A stretch of DNA of 64,000 nt from Aporrectodea caliginosa (lineage: Eukaryota > Annelida > Clitellata > Crassiclitellata > Lumbricidae), in contig JACEVL010000104.1 of the NCBI GenBank assembly GCA_020284085.1, forward strand, positions 455,501 to 519,500. Direction: 5' to 3'. Below the pieces are notes generated by a model. That model was not told the DNA's origin and did no database searches. It worked only from the letters and a program-made list of their open reading frames with translations. How positions within the stretch are numbered: the stretch's first letter is position 1; the number at the start of each line of letters is the position of its first letter. The position numbers were made by a program, and so were the translations under genes. Shown here one piece after another: positions 34,727 to 47,100 of this stretch.

Positions 34727-35394
34727 TGCTGCCCAACACTTCAGCTTAGACAGAAGACTGTAACTAGTAAAGAGATTGGCAAATAATAACATGTGATATG
34801 GTTTCCTGTGATGAGTTAGGCAAAATTCATGGCAACGCGCTCATCAAAAGTGGTTAATGCGTGTCGCCTACTCCTACCACACCAAATTGTTGCTTGATAT
34901 GGATGAACATCCTATTCATGAATAAGACATCCAGATCTTATAACTAAATCTGATTGGCTTTCCTCTTATAAACATCTCTAACCCATGATGTCCAATTGTC
35001 CATAGTTAGGCACCCACCGACTTATACATGTTAATGCTAAGTTTGATGAACAATTCCAATTGCAAAGATTTGTGTTACTGATCATATAGTGCACACTGCC
35101 ATTATAGAGAGATCTCTTGTCAGCTGCATGCATGGCAATACATCCTCCTATCATGGATTTAGACATTGCAGTTGCTATTAGAGTGCATCAGGTACTCAAC
35201 TGTGTTGCAGTAATTGCGTTATTTTCTAAAACTCCAATTTAAAATATGTACTAATTATTACAAAATCAGTGTTAAAACATAGGCATTTCTTTTACGGGGG
35301 TGTGGTCACTCTAAATAAATTGCCGACATTTTTTCTATGCAATTATGTGCGAAATAAAAAAAAACTGAACTTTTCCGACCATTTCCAATGGAAA

Positions 35395-35450
35395 CCCCAG
35401 AAAACTTACCCCCCCCCCCCCGAAATTTTTTCCTGGCTACGCCCCTGGTT
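35395..35450 (-). repeat. Transposon end, 'caggggcgtagccagg' type
   Basis: In inverse: caggggcgtagccaggaaaa, then a poly-G run and 'ttccattggaaatggtcg'. The same end occurs at 42,871 on the plus strand. A hAT-like terminus is the usual source of this pattern. Confidence 0.55.
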
Positions 35451-36779
35451 AAAAATAAATTAAATGAAACATAATATTAAAAACAAATTAATGAAACATG
35501 CAACAATCCAACAGTATATACTGTCAAATTATGAACAAGGAACACAATCACCTCATATTGGAATTATACTAATGAGAGTGCACCAACGTTCCAAAAATGG
35601 AACATGCTTCAAAACTGAGTTTTTTCTCCTAGAGTTTTGCCTCTTTTTCAGTAATTTTGATTTTTAGCACTGACTTTAGATATCAATCAACAAAATAGAA
35701 CGTGTCTCACCTCTAAAATTATGACACAAATATTTATTTCAACTTCCTAAAAGATTTTTTTCAAAAATCACAAAATTCGTCAAAATTACGCATCTGTAGC
35801 ACAAAAATAAATAAAGTCAATCAGACAATTACCACTGTTTTACATTCTCCATTCTTAGATCTTTCATTTGATGTGCAAATGTAATAAGTTTACCAAGGCC
35901 GAATTATTTTTTTTAATATTACAAATTATGTTCCAAAAATGGAACGTTGGTTAAATAAAGGTTAAACGCCTACATGTAAGTTGGAAGTAAGAAGAACGGG
36001 TAAGCTTGGATATGTGTTCAGTGAAGGTAAGATAGCTGTCTAGGGTGACACCCAAGTCCCGGACACTAGATGAGAATGTGAAATGCGGAAACTTTTCAGA
36101 AAGCAAATTATAGTCGAGTTTCAGGAGTTGCTGTGGTGTACCAAACCAAATAAGTTGGGTTTTGGAGGAATTTAAAGAGAGGCGATTAGAGGACATCCAC
36201 AGATGGAGATCCTGGGAAAGAGCGTCAATGTGACTAGCAAGAAGAAGTTGAGCAGAAGGGAGCCCACAGACATATGCCTGGACATCGTCAGCAAAAATTT
36301 GGCCGATAGCCGAATGATTTGGGAAAAGGGAAGGAATACCAGCCGTGTATAAAATAAATAAGAAGGGTCCAAGGACAGAACCCTGCGGAACACCCAATTT
36401 AACAGGGACCCACTGAGTTCTGGAGTCACCAGAAATGATCATTTGAGTGCGATCAGACAAGTAAGACCGAAGCCAAAGAAGTGGGGAACCTTTGAGTCCA
36501 CAGGAGGTCTCAAGGCGTTCTGCCTTCGACATGGTCGACCATGTCGAAGGCAGAAGAAACATCAAAAAGAGCTAGAAGAGTGAGGTAGACCTGTCAACGG
36601 CTGAATAGATATCAGAAAGTAGAGAGAGAGAAGGGATGTTTCTGTGGAGTGATAAGCCCTGAAACCAGACTGATGGGAAGAGAGGAGTCCTGAATGTTCA
36701 AGATAGGGAAGAAGCTGCATGGAAACCAGTCTGATGGGAAGGAAGGAGTCCTTTGTCATCACTGAGACTTCACAATAAA

Positions 36780-37635
36780 TATTATTTTATTTATTTTATT
36801 ATTATTTTAGATAAGCAGCTTCGCCTTGAACAGTAGATAATTATTTTTGTTACGCTGATGACCCGAATGCAATAGCTATTATTAAAATGTAAAATAAAGA
36901 AATCCTTTGTCGTAATTACTTATAGAGGAGATATTATTTTAAGCGATTATTCTAAAGAAATGAATCTTGCTAATACTGTTTTATAATAGAGCCTCAGTGG
37001 TGATGCACTGAAACTTGTTGCAAAAGTTTTGAGTCCTTCGGAGAATCTTCCAACTTTCAAGAATTTTTTATTAGATTGAGCTTTCATTGATTGCGTGTTG
37101 ACGACGTTGGTTCTCTTAGTTTAAGCTGCTTCCTTTAGTTGGCTTTCACTGCACTAATTTCATTCACTTTTTTACCATTAAATTCGTTCTTTTTGCTACA
37201 ACATTGCTTTCATACAGTTTACTCATGTGTCAGCAGATTCTCCTCTTGTTAGAGTTGTTTCTTCGAAGACAAAACTTGTAGTAACTTATATATTTTAGGC
37301 TCTGCCTCCGTTTTCAGGCACAGCTTGTTGAAACATTACTAGGACAATTAAATCCGTAGCATTTTTTTATTTCTTTATCGACCATATCTGAGATAAGGGA
37401 CCTAAATTGGGATTCTTGTTTCTGAGTTACAGCCCGCATTTTAAATATTATCTTCTGCGGGACTCAGAATTTTTGTAAGTGTTAATAAGTGATTGCTGGC
37501 ATTAAATTGCAGTGTATTTTTGTGTTGTTTTGGTCATTTTATAGAGTACATATAGCACAATGATTGTGGCATGGTGAAAAAAGTACATCTTTTCTTTGTG
37601 GTTGACTTTTCTGAGTGCCATCTTGCTAAATCTTT
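36780..37635 (+). other. Intron of gene 2, no feature seen
   Basis: AT-rich sequence between S1 and A2 of gene 2 without recognisable content. Confidence 0.35.
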
Positions 37636-37641
37636 AAACTT

Positions 37642-37745
37642 GATATTCTTCAACTGCAAATGGACAACCGATGTCAACGGCAGGGTTGTACATCACAGAC
37701 TGTAATCGCAATGGGAACAGATCTGACGCAAAACTTTACTTTTAT
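37642..37745 (+). pseudogene. Gene 2: fossil A exon 3' end
   Basis: Closely matches the last third of A2 (38,070-38,165): 'gatgtcaacggcagggttgt', 'catcacagactgtaatcgca', 'atgggaacag'. It would read MSTAGLYITDCNRNGNR. It lacks the 5' two thirds and a donor, and lies 107 bp before A2. Remains of an earlier duplicated A exon. Confidence 0.8.
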
Positions 37746-37851
37746 TATCAGTCAATAATTTTCCGACAGAGTGGATCTCTGCTTAAGCTACTGTAGCACT
37801 TGCGAGGACTATGATAATCGAATTGAATAGACTAGGAACTTTTTATTTTAG

Positions 37852-38169
37852 GTTATTGTTTACCGAATATGAAGAACATAGCGGTCCGTGAAGGAACACT
37901 CGATGTACCAATGAATGTGACAGCCAGTCCTTGCACTGTAAAGTGGATGGTTTTAACAACGACGAATGAGGCAGAGGCAAAGCAAATCACGAGTTTTAAT
38001 TGCACAGTTGATCCAACCATGACAAATCTCTATTACGCTAATCGGAGTGGTCTAATAATACAGAATTCGACGACAACTGAAAATGAACAACTGATATCAA
38101 CGGCAGGGCTTTACATCGCAGATTGTAATAACAATGGGAACAGGAAGGGCGCCAAGCTTCTTGTCGTTC
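37852..38169 (+). CDS. Gene 2: A2, Ig V-like exon
   Basis: 106 codons, phase 1 at both ends (ttattttag| ... GTT C|gtaagt). Same domain as A1: N-terminal cysteine (YCLPNMKN), a tryptophan (VKWMVL), then NRSGLIIQNSTTT, ISTAGLYIADC and KLLVVR. The strand-B cysteine is again absent, replaced by a cysteine two to three residues before the KW motif (SPCTVKW). Many sequons, as expected for an extracellular domain. Confidence 0.85.
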
Positions 38170-38937
38170 GTAAGTAATTCAACCCTATGTTTATTCTAGT
38201 TATGCTAACCAAACGCTGACAATACGCCTCTTTAAAGTTTAATGGCTAAGAACCCTACAAAATGTGAGTCAAACCAGTACTATATGTCAAGGCATGTCCA
38301 CAAGTGCATTTTCGGGTTTTGAGGTTATTTCAGTTCAAGATCACAGGATCTGGGAGGCTGAAACCGTGAAAAATAAAAAGATAGGATGAAAAATGAGTAC
38401 AGTAAAAATAAGAATCTTCCTTAGTTACAGTTCTACAAACATAAATTGGCAAAGCCTATGTCCATGCAATAGAAATAGTTATTTGTTACTAATAATTTAA
38501 TCATGTATTAGGCAGAAAGATCACTGTGTACTACACTGTGTGCTAGTTATTGTTGGTATAGATAACAAAAACTGTATAACATGAAGTGCTACTGTCTTGA
38601 TGTTTATCGTACTGCCCGGTGTCTGCTGATTGACAGCAGTGTTTGCCATCCAACAACTTAATAAACATTAAACGTATATGTAGACTCAAACTGGTCGATA
38701 TTGCATCAGGGTGTATAGTGCATAACTGCAGCCAACTACTGGCTTCTCCTACGTTCCATAATATGCTAAGTACTATACATGGATAATAAGTTAATAACAG
38801 AGGACCACGTGCTTAAAGCACATGCAATTATCTGTAAGCTTTGACATTGAGAAGTATTCGAATAATTATGCTCTAATTTGGCACGTTCCATACCCCACTC
38901 CTTATATTATTATGCATTATAATGTTATGTCTGTCAG
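38170..38937 (+). other. Intron between A2 and B2
   Basis: 768 bp, gtaagt ... ctgtcag. No other feature seen. Confidence 0.6.
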
Positions 38938-39261
38938 GCAGCGGTCCAGAATGTTCCTGCATTCCTGACAGTTCCTCATCCAACGTTCAACTCTCTTGCA
39001 CCGTGGTTTTCGCCGATAGCTCCACCCATCCTATCCCAGCAATCATAACCTGGATAATAAACGGAGCAGTCTACACAACGGATGAGCCTTATAAGAACAA
39101 GACGGACATGTATGTGTACAATGCCATCTCAACCATTACAGTCGATGGCAGCGTTGTCAACAGTTACCAATGTATACTGACATTTGGAGAACCAACGGAG
39201 ATCACGTATGATTGGATTGTGATGAATGCACCAGAGTTTAACGAATCCTGCTCAACGCCAT
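38938..39261 (+). CDS. Gene 2: B2, second Ig-like exon
   Basis: 108 codons, phase 1 at both ends (ctgtcag| ... CCA T|gtgagt). Starts SGPECSC, then VQLSCTVVFADSSTHPI, ITWIINGAVYTTDEP, NAISTITVDG, YQCILTFGEPTEI and NAPEFNESC. All six cysteines of B1 and the tryptophan are kept. Confidence 0.88.
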
Positions 39262-39500
39262 GTGAGTTTGCTTTAAGAAATATGAAGTTTCGGTCTATAA
39301 AATGAAACATGATTTAAAAAAATCACCCGAATAATTTTCAATTAAATTGCAATGCCGAATCTACAGTAGAAGTAAGGACTAAGGATTATAATTATATATA
39401 GTACGGTGCGGTTGGTTTGCAAAGAATTTAAGTCATTACCAAGTTTAGCAGAGACCTATTGTTCGCACAATTTATGACATATTAATATTATTGTTTAGAG

Positions 39501-39536
39501 TTTGTGTAATTGGAAATGGTGAAACATCGACACCAG
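39501..39536 (+). CDS. Gene 2: S2, short spacer exon
   Basis: 36 nt, phase 1 at both ends (attgtttagag| ... CCA G|gtgaga). Reads FCVIGNGETSTP, starting X-C like S1 and S3. The smallest exon of the gene, supported by splice sites, phase and position only. Confidence 0.45.
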
Positions 39537-39598
39537 GTGAGATGAACTAGTGACAAACATTTGAATTTATTGTTTCATTATTCGGTTAATTTCTTTTT

Positions 39599-40789
39599 CA
39601 GGGTGGGTCAGTTGGAATGCAACAACTTTGACGCCTTATAACTTGAATACTTTTTATCTGAGCGTCTTGTCCAATATATCAGATTGAAGATAATTATCAA
39701 TTTTATCATTCTGCAAAATATCTACGAGATACTATTACGACGTTTTGAGATAATGCTATTAATATTTGATGTGCCATTTTCTTGCCATAAAACTGCAAGA
39801 AAAAACAAAAGTCTGAAATTGAAAATGTCAATTCTAAACAATCACTTAGTACTAACAATTAATATCTTGAGTGAATTTACCATCAGTCAAACAAATACTC
39901 AATAATATTATATCCACCGCGTACTTTAATGAATGCAGCAACACGAGACGACCACTGGTCGATGGCTGAGTCCACCAGTGCTTGAATTATCTCAGCCCAG
40001 CAGCAAAGAATCACTTCTTTCAAATGTTCAACGTCACGTATCGGTTCACGATAGACCAGTTGCTGAAGACAACCCCAGATCGAATAGTCAACCGGGTTTA
40101 AATCCGGACTGTTCGATGGCCACTGGCCAGTTCTCCGGTTCAATTAACTCTGGCAAGTTAGCGTTCAGATAGGCAACCGTATGACGTGAACGATGCGCCG
40201 GCGCTCCATCTTGCTGAAATATGTAGCCTAGCCATCAACTCCTGACAGTTGTCGAATATCACGTAGCAGTCCTCTTGCCAGTACTTCATCGCAGTAATAA
40301 ACACTGTGCACCTTAGCCTTTGGCGTAACATAGAATGGCGCCGTCTTTCCAAGCTTTGAAATAGCCAACGACACCATCACACTTTGCGAGAAGTGCTTCC
40401 TGCCCTTCAGAAGCCGCGGCTGTTAGACGTTCCCGTAGCATCATTTTGTTTAAATTGAGCATAATTATTTAGAGCATATTTATTCCATTTTCTAAAAGGG
40501 AATTCTATCATCATCTGATGTGCATTGTATCCTTTTTCTGCTCTTAAAATTCGGATTAAAATTCTATCCTCCTCTGTGAGCGGCGTCATGATGTTCATTC
40601 AAAATTGAGAGGTGTGTGCGCCGCACCGAAATTCTATAACAACGGTGTCATAATTATATCAGCGCAAAAATTGACACAGTCGTAGAGTGGATGATTACTT
40701 TCAAATTAGTATATTGGGCACGATGTTCGGATAACAATTGTTCAAGTTATATACATTCAAATTAGTTGCAGTCCTACTGGCCCACCCTG
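39599..40789 (-). mobile_element. Mariner-like element, near full length
   Basis: 1,191 bp with ends cagggtgggtca / tggcccaccctg; TA on the right, mutated to TT on the left. The minus strand encodes a transposase in pieces: an N-terminal helix-turn-helix region (LTEEDRILIRILRAEKGYNA at 40,590) and the C-terminal catalytic part WPSNSPDLNPVDYSIWG (about 40,120). Frames are broken. It lies in the S2-A3 intron. Matches the deletion copy at 7,442-7,929. Confidence 0.85.
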
Positions 40790-40896
40790 TAGAATAATAA
40801 AAAGGTAAGTTTTGAAGGTATACACTGTTCTTCAGACGGCTGAGAATACAGAATGATGACATATGATGCAGACTTTAGTACATATTAACTTTAAAT

Positions 40897-40990
40897 GCTT
40901 GAGATCTCCAAATATAATATTCATGGGCGCCCGCACGTTGGGGGCAAGGGGGCAAGTGCCCCCTGGATTTTGAATCTATATATATAATTA
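40897..40990. repeat. Repeat end with a shared 27-bp word
   Basis: 'atgcttgagatctccaaata' and the next 7 bases (40,897-40,923) recur exactly at 43,090-43,116. Followed by gggcgcccgcacgttggggg and a G-rich run typical of a transposon terminus. Confidence 0.5.
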
Positions 40991-41317
40991 AAATTAATAT
41001 ATTTTTAAATAATGAAATTCCGAGTATAAATATATTTTTTCGTCGTTTCGTCGTTGGCCATCGTCATATATATACGCATGACGATCAATGTACGTATATA
41101 TATATACGGACTCTGGCTAAACATATATATATATATAATCATACACGGTATGTGTCATACATAGTGTATACCAGTCAGTCTTAATGATACAGCAGGTATC
41201 ATTTAGCCAGAGTCCGTTGATGGCAGGTTAATCAACCCCATCAATTGCTGCAGCAGCAGCCCATTGGGGCACATCGTACTTCCAGCCAAGGAGGTCTTAA
41301 TATGCATCTATTAAGAC

Positions 41318-41509
41318 CAGTGGCGTAACGAAGGGGGGCAGAGGGGGGCAGCCGCCCCCGGGCGCAGCACCAGAGGGGCGCAAAATTAGCTTTCAGTGGT
41401 ACACAGTACTATGACAAGAACGATTAAAAGTCAACAAGAAAATTAAAAGGGGCGCAGTCACCAATCCTTACCCCTGTCATGGGCTCTGAAACCCTTCGTT
41501 GCGCCACTG
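41318..41509. mobile_element. hAT-type MITE
   Basis: 192 bp, ends cagtggcgtaacgaagg / ccttcgttgcgccactg, flanked by attaagac (41,310-41,317) and attgagac (41,510-41,517): an 8-bp duplication with one change. No coding capacity. Confidence 0.85.
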
Positions 41510-41517
41510 ATTGAGAC

Positions 41518-42870
41518 TTTGGTCCAGCCTACCAGACCTGACACCAGAATACGTCCCTCGATACTCCGCCCCAACTCCATCCTTAATGGTCCCTCTGAGA
41601 GATACAGCGTACGTTATAAGAAGCATCAGAAGAAATTCATCAGGTCTGTTCCCCGCCTAACGATTGACATCTGGCCGGTGCCCCACTTGGGGGAGCAACG
41701 CGGATCTTATCTGACGAGCTAACGGCCATTGGGGGTCACCACTCACCAGACTGAATTCCACCCGCTCCAACAGTTACAGTATTAGGATGGCTGCAGGCCA
41801 AGCGGGGTTCAGGATTCAGACGATGCCAAAGCCCCAGTACTTCGATTTGACAGCGTAGTCAAATAAACGTATTTTGTCAGTCAATGGACAGTAGTGCTCG
41901 CTAGTGGCAGGATATTTTAACAGGACTATATAACCTGGGACTATTATTATTAACCTTAAAATTTTAATACGCTCGTCGCCAAACAACTACGCTCATCACT
42001 CGTTATTGGACACTTTCGCAGCTTAACTGTGGAAGACGTTTGCAGACAGGTAGGCCGGATTTACATACAAATAAATGTTGACAAAGACCCAAGTTTGTGC
42101 CATTACAGATGTATTAGCCTCGTGCTCTTAAGCCGAATGTTTTTTTTCATTTACTAACAACAGGAAATTTCTTGTAAGTGACCTATAATAGGCCTAAATT
42201 CGAATAATCAACTTTTCGACATGTCCAAATTTACCACTAAATTTGTTTATGGTAGGCTCAAGCTACTGTAACACTATACCTGCTGATTAAGCATGAAGTT
42301 TCTTTAACTCTCTGTTCTTCCTCTTCTAGCACATCTGCGTTTGAAGTTGATCATAAATTATGGTTAAAGGTAGGCAATTGCTGCATTTGATCTCGGTAGC
42401 ATTAAATAAATAAAAAAAAACCGAGGTAAGATGCTACCATCTGCAGTTAATTGCATATTATGTGCTCCGGGTCGCATGCATATATAATATAGCCTACGGA
42501 CGATAGTCCACATGCTTAGCATTAGACACGGAAGCCCTGCAGGCAGTTTTACCAGGTCGTTGGTTTACCATCAGGAGTGGTTGAATACTGACGTATCAGA
42601 GTAGGCTATCTCGCAGTTATCTTGTTATAACGTTCTGTGCAAGTGAAATGTACATGAAGTTGATGAAGCCATAATAACATCGCATTGGCTGAAAAGAAGC
42701 CTTAATCGTCTGCACTGTGAAAATCGCGACTTTCAAGGTTCATCTATAGCCTCTGCATTTACAAAACATAGGCTAAAGACTTCACTGAATGTGCAAGAAA
42801 TTGCACAAACTAAGCCAAATATATAGAAACTTGCTGCTTCCAATGCGCACTACAGGGCCTAATAGGGAAG
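41518..42870. other. Unassigned intron sequence of gene 2
   Basis: 41,518-41,880 is richer in GC than its surroundings with an open plus frame of 67 codons and AATAAA at about 41,862; perhaps remains of a retroelement. Further right I see nothing. Confidence 0.3.
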
Positions 42871-43085
42871 GGGCAGGGGCGTAGCCAGGAAAAATTTGGA
42901 GGGGTTTTTGTTTTCAGGGGATTTCCATTGGAAATGGTCGTATTTTTCGACATTTTTGGTGTTTAATAACAGTTATGCATTTATTGGGGGGGGAGTTGAA
43001 ACCTGTAAAACACCACCCCTAAATACGCGCATGGTAGGGCCTATAGGTTGTTTATGACTTTTGCTAAAGTTTTGCCCCCCTGCAA
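42871..43085 (+). repeat. Transposon fragment, 'caggggcgtagccagg' type
   Basis: Inverse relative of 35,250-35,450, sharing both the terminus and 'tttccattggaaatggtcg'. Confidence 0.6.
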
Positions 43086-43181
43086 AAATGCTTGAGATCT
43101 CCAAATATAATATTAGCACGTTTAGTGATCAAACATATTTCGGTTTTCAACGTAGGCCCACGAAAAATTAATAAAATTAAT

Positions 43182-43219
43182 ACACTCTTATACTTTCCAG
43201 CAAATCCTAACGGCGTTAA
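43182..43219 (+). repeat. 38-bp copy of A3 exon sequence
   Basis: acactcttatactttccagc and the following 18 bases are identical to 43,886-43,923 within exon A3, 704 bp downstream. Flanks do not match. Confidence 0.9.
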
Positions 43220-43823
43220 CAATTAGCTTGTTACGCATTATTATTATCAATATTATTACTTCGATGTTTTACAATTATCATTGCATAACTGTTGTCCCAT
43301 TGTGCGTTTGCAAATGGCGTAATAAAGATCATACTTACTTACTTACCTACAAATAATAAGTGTCCATGATTTTGGAACTATCTGCTTTGTCTCTTCGTCC
43401 TGTTCGACTGCTGAATGCTGATATCATTTCATTCTCAACCTTAGGGCTACCTTTCCAACTTGCTTAACAACCAAAGAGTAGTTAATAATGCGTTGATTTT
43501 ACGCATTATTTATCGGACTGCAATTCTGGAAATTGATCCGATAAATAATGCTTGGTCTAGTGCTCCATCGTTTTATGCCTTGCGTCTCAGAGACCGGCGC
43601 GATACAAGTTATTACTTACCAGAGGTATTTGCCCACTTGCGAGATTCATATGAATTATAGGATCAGTATAGAGCTACAATCGAGAAACAGCTTCAGAGGA
43701 TATTTAAAGAGCTAAGTAATTATGCTGCATTTGAGTTTTTTATACAAAATCACCTGATGTTTCGATTTTCATAATACGGATATGAACTGACACGAGCTTA
43801 GACACCAGTTGTCTTTATTTCAG

Positions 43824-44150
43824 GTACGCTCGGTCCATGTATGGCAAAGCTCGAAAACGTCGCCGTTTATGAGGGAAAACTCAGCACACTCTTATACTTT
43901 CCAGCAAATCCTAACGGCGTTAAGTGGTCGACTCTTGCAACAACGGATGAGTTAGATCAGTTTACCATAGTAAATTATGACGACACCGTGGATCCTTCTT
44001 ATGCGGCAGACTATGCATTTGACTCGTCTTCAGGTCTAACAGTTAAAAACGCAACAACAACGGTTGAATCTGGACATCATCTATCAACGGCTGGGTTGTA
44101 CACCGCAGAATGTGGTGGGAACCAATTCAACGTCAAGGTTCTTGTCGTTC
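43824..44150 (+). CDS. Gene 2: A3, Ig V-like exon
   Basis: 109 codons, phase 1 at both ends (tatttcag| ... GTT C|gtaagt). N-terminal cysteine (GPCMAKLENV), VAVYEGKLSTLLYF in place of a strand-B cysteine, NGVKWSTL, SSGLTVKNATTT, LSTAGLYTAEC, VKVLVVR. The most V-set-like of the three A exons. Confidence 0.88.
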
Positions 44151-47100
44151 GTAAGTAATTCGATTGCCTAAGGTTAATCATTCGCAATCTTATCACTTCA
44201 TTCCACGCTTTATCACCCCAGTGTGCACCTGTTTATAAGCTATGCCATTGCGTGTACATAATCTCTAATTTTCTTAATTTTCTTTAATTTTCAATTTCTA
44301 GTCTACTTGTTTAGTTAAGATAGTTAAGAATTTATTGCCTACTTTTTCACTTTTCATAGTTGGCAATGATGCATTCTGTCAGCTAATTTGTCTCAGGTAG
44401 CCCTGGCTTGCGGGACCTTCGTCCGCTTTTGGGTCTCCTGGATTACAAAGCTCAAAAACAGTTTTATATACATACGACCTGTATTTTAAGTTGGTTGCCG
44501 AATAAAATATGTTATGTTATTTTATATGTTAATGAAATGCCATAACGCAGCTCATTGAGGGCTGTAGACACATTTCTAGATTACGATTTAAGCACCATTC
44601 CTAGACATGGCTCTCTTCACGGTCATTGTTCGCTTGGCATATAAGACTTTTGTGTTCAAGTAGCATTATGGATTAAGTTCAGATTAAGAGTTTATGAGTT
44701 CCAATGACTGGGGTTGCTATTAATCATCGGATTAACTGTGGTTCTTAATTCATTATTTAAAACACGATTCCCTTGTTAACAATCTACAATCTAATACTAT
44801 AATTCTCAAAGTTTGCCCTTCTGTTTGTATGTTTGTTTGTCCAGCCGGCTAAAGGCTCCGAAAAGGAACGATTTAGCGATTTGAAAAATTTAAAAAAATA
44901 TTTTTACGGCGATATGTAGGTAAACGCGTCATTCTAAGCTGGCAATTTACTTTAAAAATAATGCTGATATACGGACATTTTAAATTTCGAACTGGTGGCT
45001 ACCGTTGCAACATAACGCCGCCTTTTCTGATTTCTCAAAACGTCATACGGTACACGGCCTACTACAATACAGAGCACTCGCAAGGCATTTCGGGATTTCT
45101 CCGACAAGCCAATGACGTTATCTGGCGACATTGGTAAGAGCTGCGTATATGCTGCGTCTCCTGCGCCTCTGTGATGTTATAGAGAGCGTGTGGGTCGCGG
45201 TTCGCTTCCCGATGCTGGCTTATTTCAGAAATGTAAATCTTGGGCTAGCACGGTCCTTGCACGAGGATACTAAATGGCGTGGCGTCCATTCAAACGGTCG
45301 AGCGGTGGTGAAGGTGTGGGACTCATCCGATCAATTCATTGAAACATGAGCAGGATCCAGGCTACAATTATTCGGTCGCTATAGAAAAAACCGAAGGTTA
45401 ACATTTTACATTTTCAAATCCAACGGGAACTATACATTATAGGATAGAGCAAATTCAAATACACAGGCGTACCTGGTGAGCACCAGCCAAGGCAGACAAA
45501 GTTAACTACGCAAATCAAGCGGGAACTATTATATAAAATAATCAATCAATCATTTTCGTTTATTCACAACACCAAGTCGCAACTTGTTACAGGTAACAGA
45601 TAGGAAAAATTGTCTAAGCTCTGACAGTTAGTTATTAAATGGGTTGAGATAGATATTATCTCTGCTCTAAATGTAGAGATAATCCATTGGAAGCCGGGTA
45701 ACAACGTCTAGTCATTCATAAAAATTAACCATCTACGTTTCAATCTCGGCAAGCAAAGTTTTTATTCAGTTAAATGTGGCGCGGTTCATGAGCGGAGTGG
45801 AGCGCTATCGCATCGAGAGTTTTATCGAGCGGGTGAAGAGGGCTGGTTCCTTCCACCATATGCCCCGACAGCAGACTCTATAACCGACGAAGCAGCCGAC
45901 GTGCTGTTAAGGGCAATGATCAGTGACCCGCAAAATGTCCACCGACGGTTATGCCCGGTTTGGCAGGAGAGCCGATGCAACCTGCGCTCATAGACCCATC
46001 CATTTCGGCTTTCCAGCCAAAGACAATAAGAACTGTTGATCACGTATGATGTTCAAAAACATCTATTAGTCATAACAGCGGCCCGATGTCACTAAGCAAA
46101 ATCTACATGTATGTCTCATTACGGCTATATTCTAGAACAATTGGCATTTCTTGCGTTCTGACAATAAGAATTTGATCTAATAAAGAAAAATACATACAGA
46201 CATGTATGTATGTATGTTAGGGTGGTTGCATCTCTAATGGAAAATTTTCAACTTCAGTTGTTTAATTTCGCCAACCCGGCATTCCGTGACAATGGGTTTA
46301 AAAGTAATGTAGCCCAAAAATTAGCAGGATCGAACAATATCTAGGACTCGCACAACGTCTTTGAAATTTTGATTTTTACAAATAATTTTCGTCATTTCGA
46401 GTATAAGTATTTGATTCGCATTTTTGGACCTATGTTTAGTTTTAAACAGAAAGGCTAGATGATTTTACTTAAGCACAACTTTAAAATAATTTCTAAAATG
46501 TTTATGTTCTCGTTAATTGTTTATTATTAATTTTTATTGGCATTTTAGTTGTATTTGATGCGTGAGTTCCTGAGACCGATAACCACAAATCTATTCAAAC
46601 AAGCATACACAAAAGGGTGGAGTGGAAAAAAAGGAAAAATTAGAAATTCGAAAAGTAATTGCAACCAAGAGTTGCCTAATGGCATGGATCAAAAACTGTT
46701 CAAACTTTAAAAAAAAATATTAATGTCTTCCGCCCCCACCAGAGGGCCAAAGTTACGAGACAAAGCGTTTTTCGAGAAAATTGTAGGTTTTCTCGTAAAA
46801 TATTCTAATTGAAAACTAATTAACTGCCATTCAATACACCGCTAGAAAGAGCTCTTAAAACTGAATGATAATAGGTTTCGTCTGCTAAAATACCATCAAT
46901 TTAACTTATATTTGTGCGAAGATTTCTTTCAGCAATCCAGCTTCCATTTAGGCCTAGGCAAACAAGTATTTTCGTCAATCCAGCTTCCATTTAGATAAAA
47001 AATTATTTTCATCAAGCCCGCGTCCATTTAAACTGACCATTATACAATGGATACCAATGCCAAATAATTAAGAAAAAGGATAATCGGTAAAGTTGTTAAA

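Larger units (their letters stand above)
34087..35961 (-). mobile_element. piggyBac-like element
   Basis: Flanked by TTAA on both sides (34,083-34,086 and 35,962-35,965), ends cctttatttaccca / tggttaaataaagg; the uninterrupted LINE sequence at 2,370-2,385 confirms the insertion. TTAA targets with CC-starting ends indicate the piggyBac superfamily. The motif ttccaaaaatggaac recurs near both ends (34,233; 35,590; 35,931). A minus-strand cysteine-rich piece at about 34,420-34,530 (CKSCEKVFRH ... GCHDTLRW) may be the C-terminal finger of the transposase. No intact gene. Confidence 0.75.
33738..36775 (-). mobile_element. CR1/L2-like LINE, split by a piggyBac-like insertion
   Basis: Same family as 1,830-2,705. 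The right part (35,966-36,775) encodes an open 204-residue stretch of reverse transcriptase: LGVPQGSVLGPFLFILYTAG, then QIFADDVQAYV, SSNRLSLNSSKTQLIWFG and VRDLGVTLDSYLTF. The left part (33,738-34,086) continues downstream of it. Between them sits a 1,875-bp insertion. The LINE ends abruptly at the palindrome on its 3' side. Confidence 0.85.
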
